A stretch of DNA of 64,000 nt. Source: Micromonospora globbae. Its GTDB lineage: Bacteria > Actinomycetota > Actinomycetes > Mycobacteriales > Micromonosporaceae. Each line of letters starts with the position of its first letter. Within the stretch, counting starts at the first letter, position 1. The stretch lies in assembly GCF_003610785.1 (NCBI RefSeq), contig NZ_RAQQ01000007.1:62001-126000 (forward strand), in the 5' to 3' direction. The notes beneath the pieces were generated by a model. The model saw only the letters and a list, made by a program, of their open reading frames with translations. It was not told the DNA's origin and did no database searches. Positions 63,338-64,000 of the stretch are shown here, in pieces. The position numbers and the translations under genes are program-made.

Positions 63338-64000
63338 TCAGTAGGAGCGGGCGAGGATCGCGACCAGGTCGGGCTCGTCCTCCGAGTCGGGCACCGAGCC
63401 GTCCGCGCGCAGCAGGCAGCGGACGGTCACGCCCTGCCCGTTCGCCTCGGCCTCGCCCTCGACGCCCACGGCCGACCACGGCACCCGGGCCCATCCGGTC
63501 GCCGCCGCCTCGACGGCCTCCGCGAGCGTGCTCACGTCGGTCGTGCGGGACTCCCGGAAGGCCAGCGCCTGGTCGTGCAGCGCCCGCTGGTCCTCCTCCA
63601 GCGCGGCGAGCACCGCCCCCACCACGTCGGCCACCGCCGTCGGGCTCTTCGACCCGTCCGTACGCCGGACCACCACGGCGTTCCCCGCCGCGAGGTCGCG
63701 CGGGCCGACCTCGACCCGGACCGGGTAGCCGCGCAGCTCGGCGTCGACGGCCCGGCGGCCGAACGGGGTGTCCGTGCGGTCGTCCAGCGCCACGCGGACG
63801 CCCGCGTCCCGCAGCGCGTCACGCAGCTTGGCCGCCGCCTCACCGACGCCCTCGCCGTCCTTGACGACCATGACGTACGCCTGCACCGGCGCCAGCTTCG
63901 GCGGCACCCGCAGGCCGTTGTCGTCGCCGTGGCACATGATCAGGCCACCGAGCATCCGGGTCGAGGTGCCCCAGGAGGTGGTCCAGGCGTGCTCCCGGCC
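63338..64000 (-). CDS. proS: Proline--tRNA ligase, C-terminal part (5' end outside window)
   Basis: Only the last 220 codons are present; the frame is open to base 64000. Class II motif 3 region (WTTSWGTSTRMLGGLIMCHGDDNGL, parts SWGTSTRML and HGDDNGLRVPPKLAPVQ), then the anticodon-binding domain (VMVVKDGEGVGEAAAKLRDAL) and a C-terminal domain ending VAILARSY. The final Tyr and C-terminal domain indicate the archaeal/eukaryotic-like type-3 ProRS. Confidence 0.93.
   Translation of the reverse strand, partial: GREHAWTTSWGTSTRMLGGLIMCHGDDNGLRVPPKLAPVQAYVMVVKDGEGVGEAAAKLRDALRDAGVRVALDDRTDTPFGRRAVDAELRGYPVRVEVGPRDLAAGNAVVVRRTDGSKSPTAVADVVGAVLAALEEDQRALHDQALAFRESRTTDVSTLAEAVEAAATGWARVPWSAVGVEGEAEANGQGVTVRCLLRADGSVPDSEDEPDLVAILARSY

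Overview
The window is a high-GC actinomycete chromosome segment. GC content (judged by eye above 70%), frequent GTG starts, leaderless-type promoters and gene order all point to the family Micromonosporaceae (Micromonospora or a close relative). From about 23 kb rightwards the order follows the conserved actinobacterial block known from Mycobacterium (Rv2867c to Rv2909c region): GNAT, ispG, rip1, dxr, DUF2631, rlmN, cdsA, frr, pyrH, tsf, rpsB, yraN-comM-dprA, xerC, M23 peptidase, DUF2469, rnhB, lepB, rplS, trmD, rimM, KH protein, rpsP, proS. I saw no prophage, insertion sequence, CRISPR array, tRNA or rRNA gene.

Left part (1-23 kb) is variable. It holds a hybrid histidine kinase cut by the window edge; a glutamine-synthetase-like/aldehyde dehydrogenase/SDR operon that looks like gamma-glutamyl amine catabolism; a DUF456 protein; a GGDEF-EAL protein next to a PF04672 methyltransferase; a thiolase; a glutathionyl-hydroquinone-reductase-type protein with a DUF998 protein; a DAACS symporter preceded by a 29-codon leader peptide of the actinobacterial sulfur-gene type; an old-yellow-enzyme reductase; a two-NBD ABC exporter interrupted by a frameshift; and an ATPase-like/YhgE-Pip/TetR operon with a palindromic operator.

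Middle part (23-41 kb): GNAT, a divergent MFS/PadR pair with an autoregulatory operator, the MEP-pathway operon dxr-rip1-ispG, a YcxB-like protein, an MMPL exporter, a phytoene-dehydrogenase-like oxidoreductase, an MBL-Rieske protein, DUF2631, a DivIVA-domain protein, rlmN and a CdsA with a very long disordered N-terminus.

Right part (41-64 kb) is translation and cell-envelope housekeeping: frr-pyrH-tsf-rpsB, with a strongly structured rpsB leader; the DNA-uptake/recombination genes yraN-comM-dprA and xerC; peptidases; a molybdopterin oxidoreductase; then the leftward run proS, DUF402, rpsP-KH-rimM-trmD, rplS, two lepB genes, NUDIX, rnhB and DUF2469.

The most interesting non-gene signals are: (i) three copies of a roughly 60-bp palindrome built on GATCATGAGGTTGGCG, each between a C-rich left flank and a G-rich right flank; (ii) a different 82-bp terminal-inverted-repeat element; (iii) the leader peptide in front of a cystine-like symporter; (iv) an upstream architecture shared by yraN-comM-dprA and an M23 peptidase gene, made of paired TTGTCCACAG-type boxes plus a GGCAGnCTGCC palindrome four bases before the ATG; and (v) tandem duplications that span stop codons in four genes. 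All functional statements are from reading the sequence; no database search was run.
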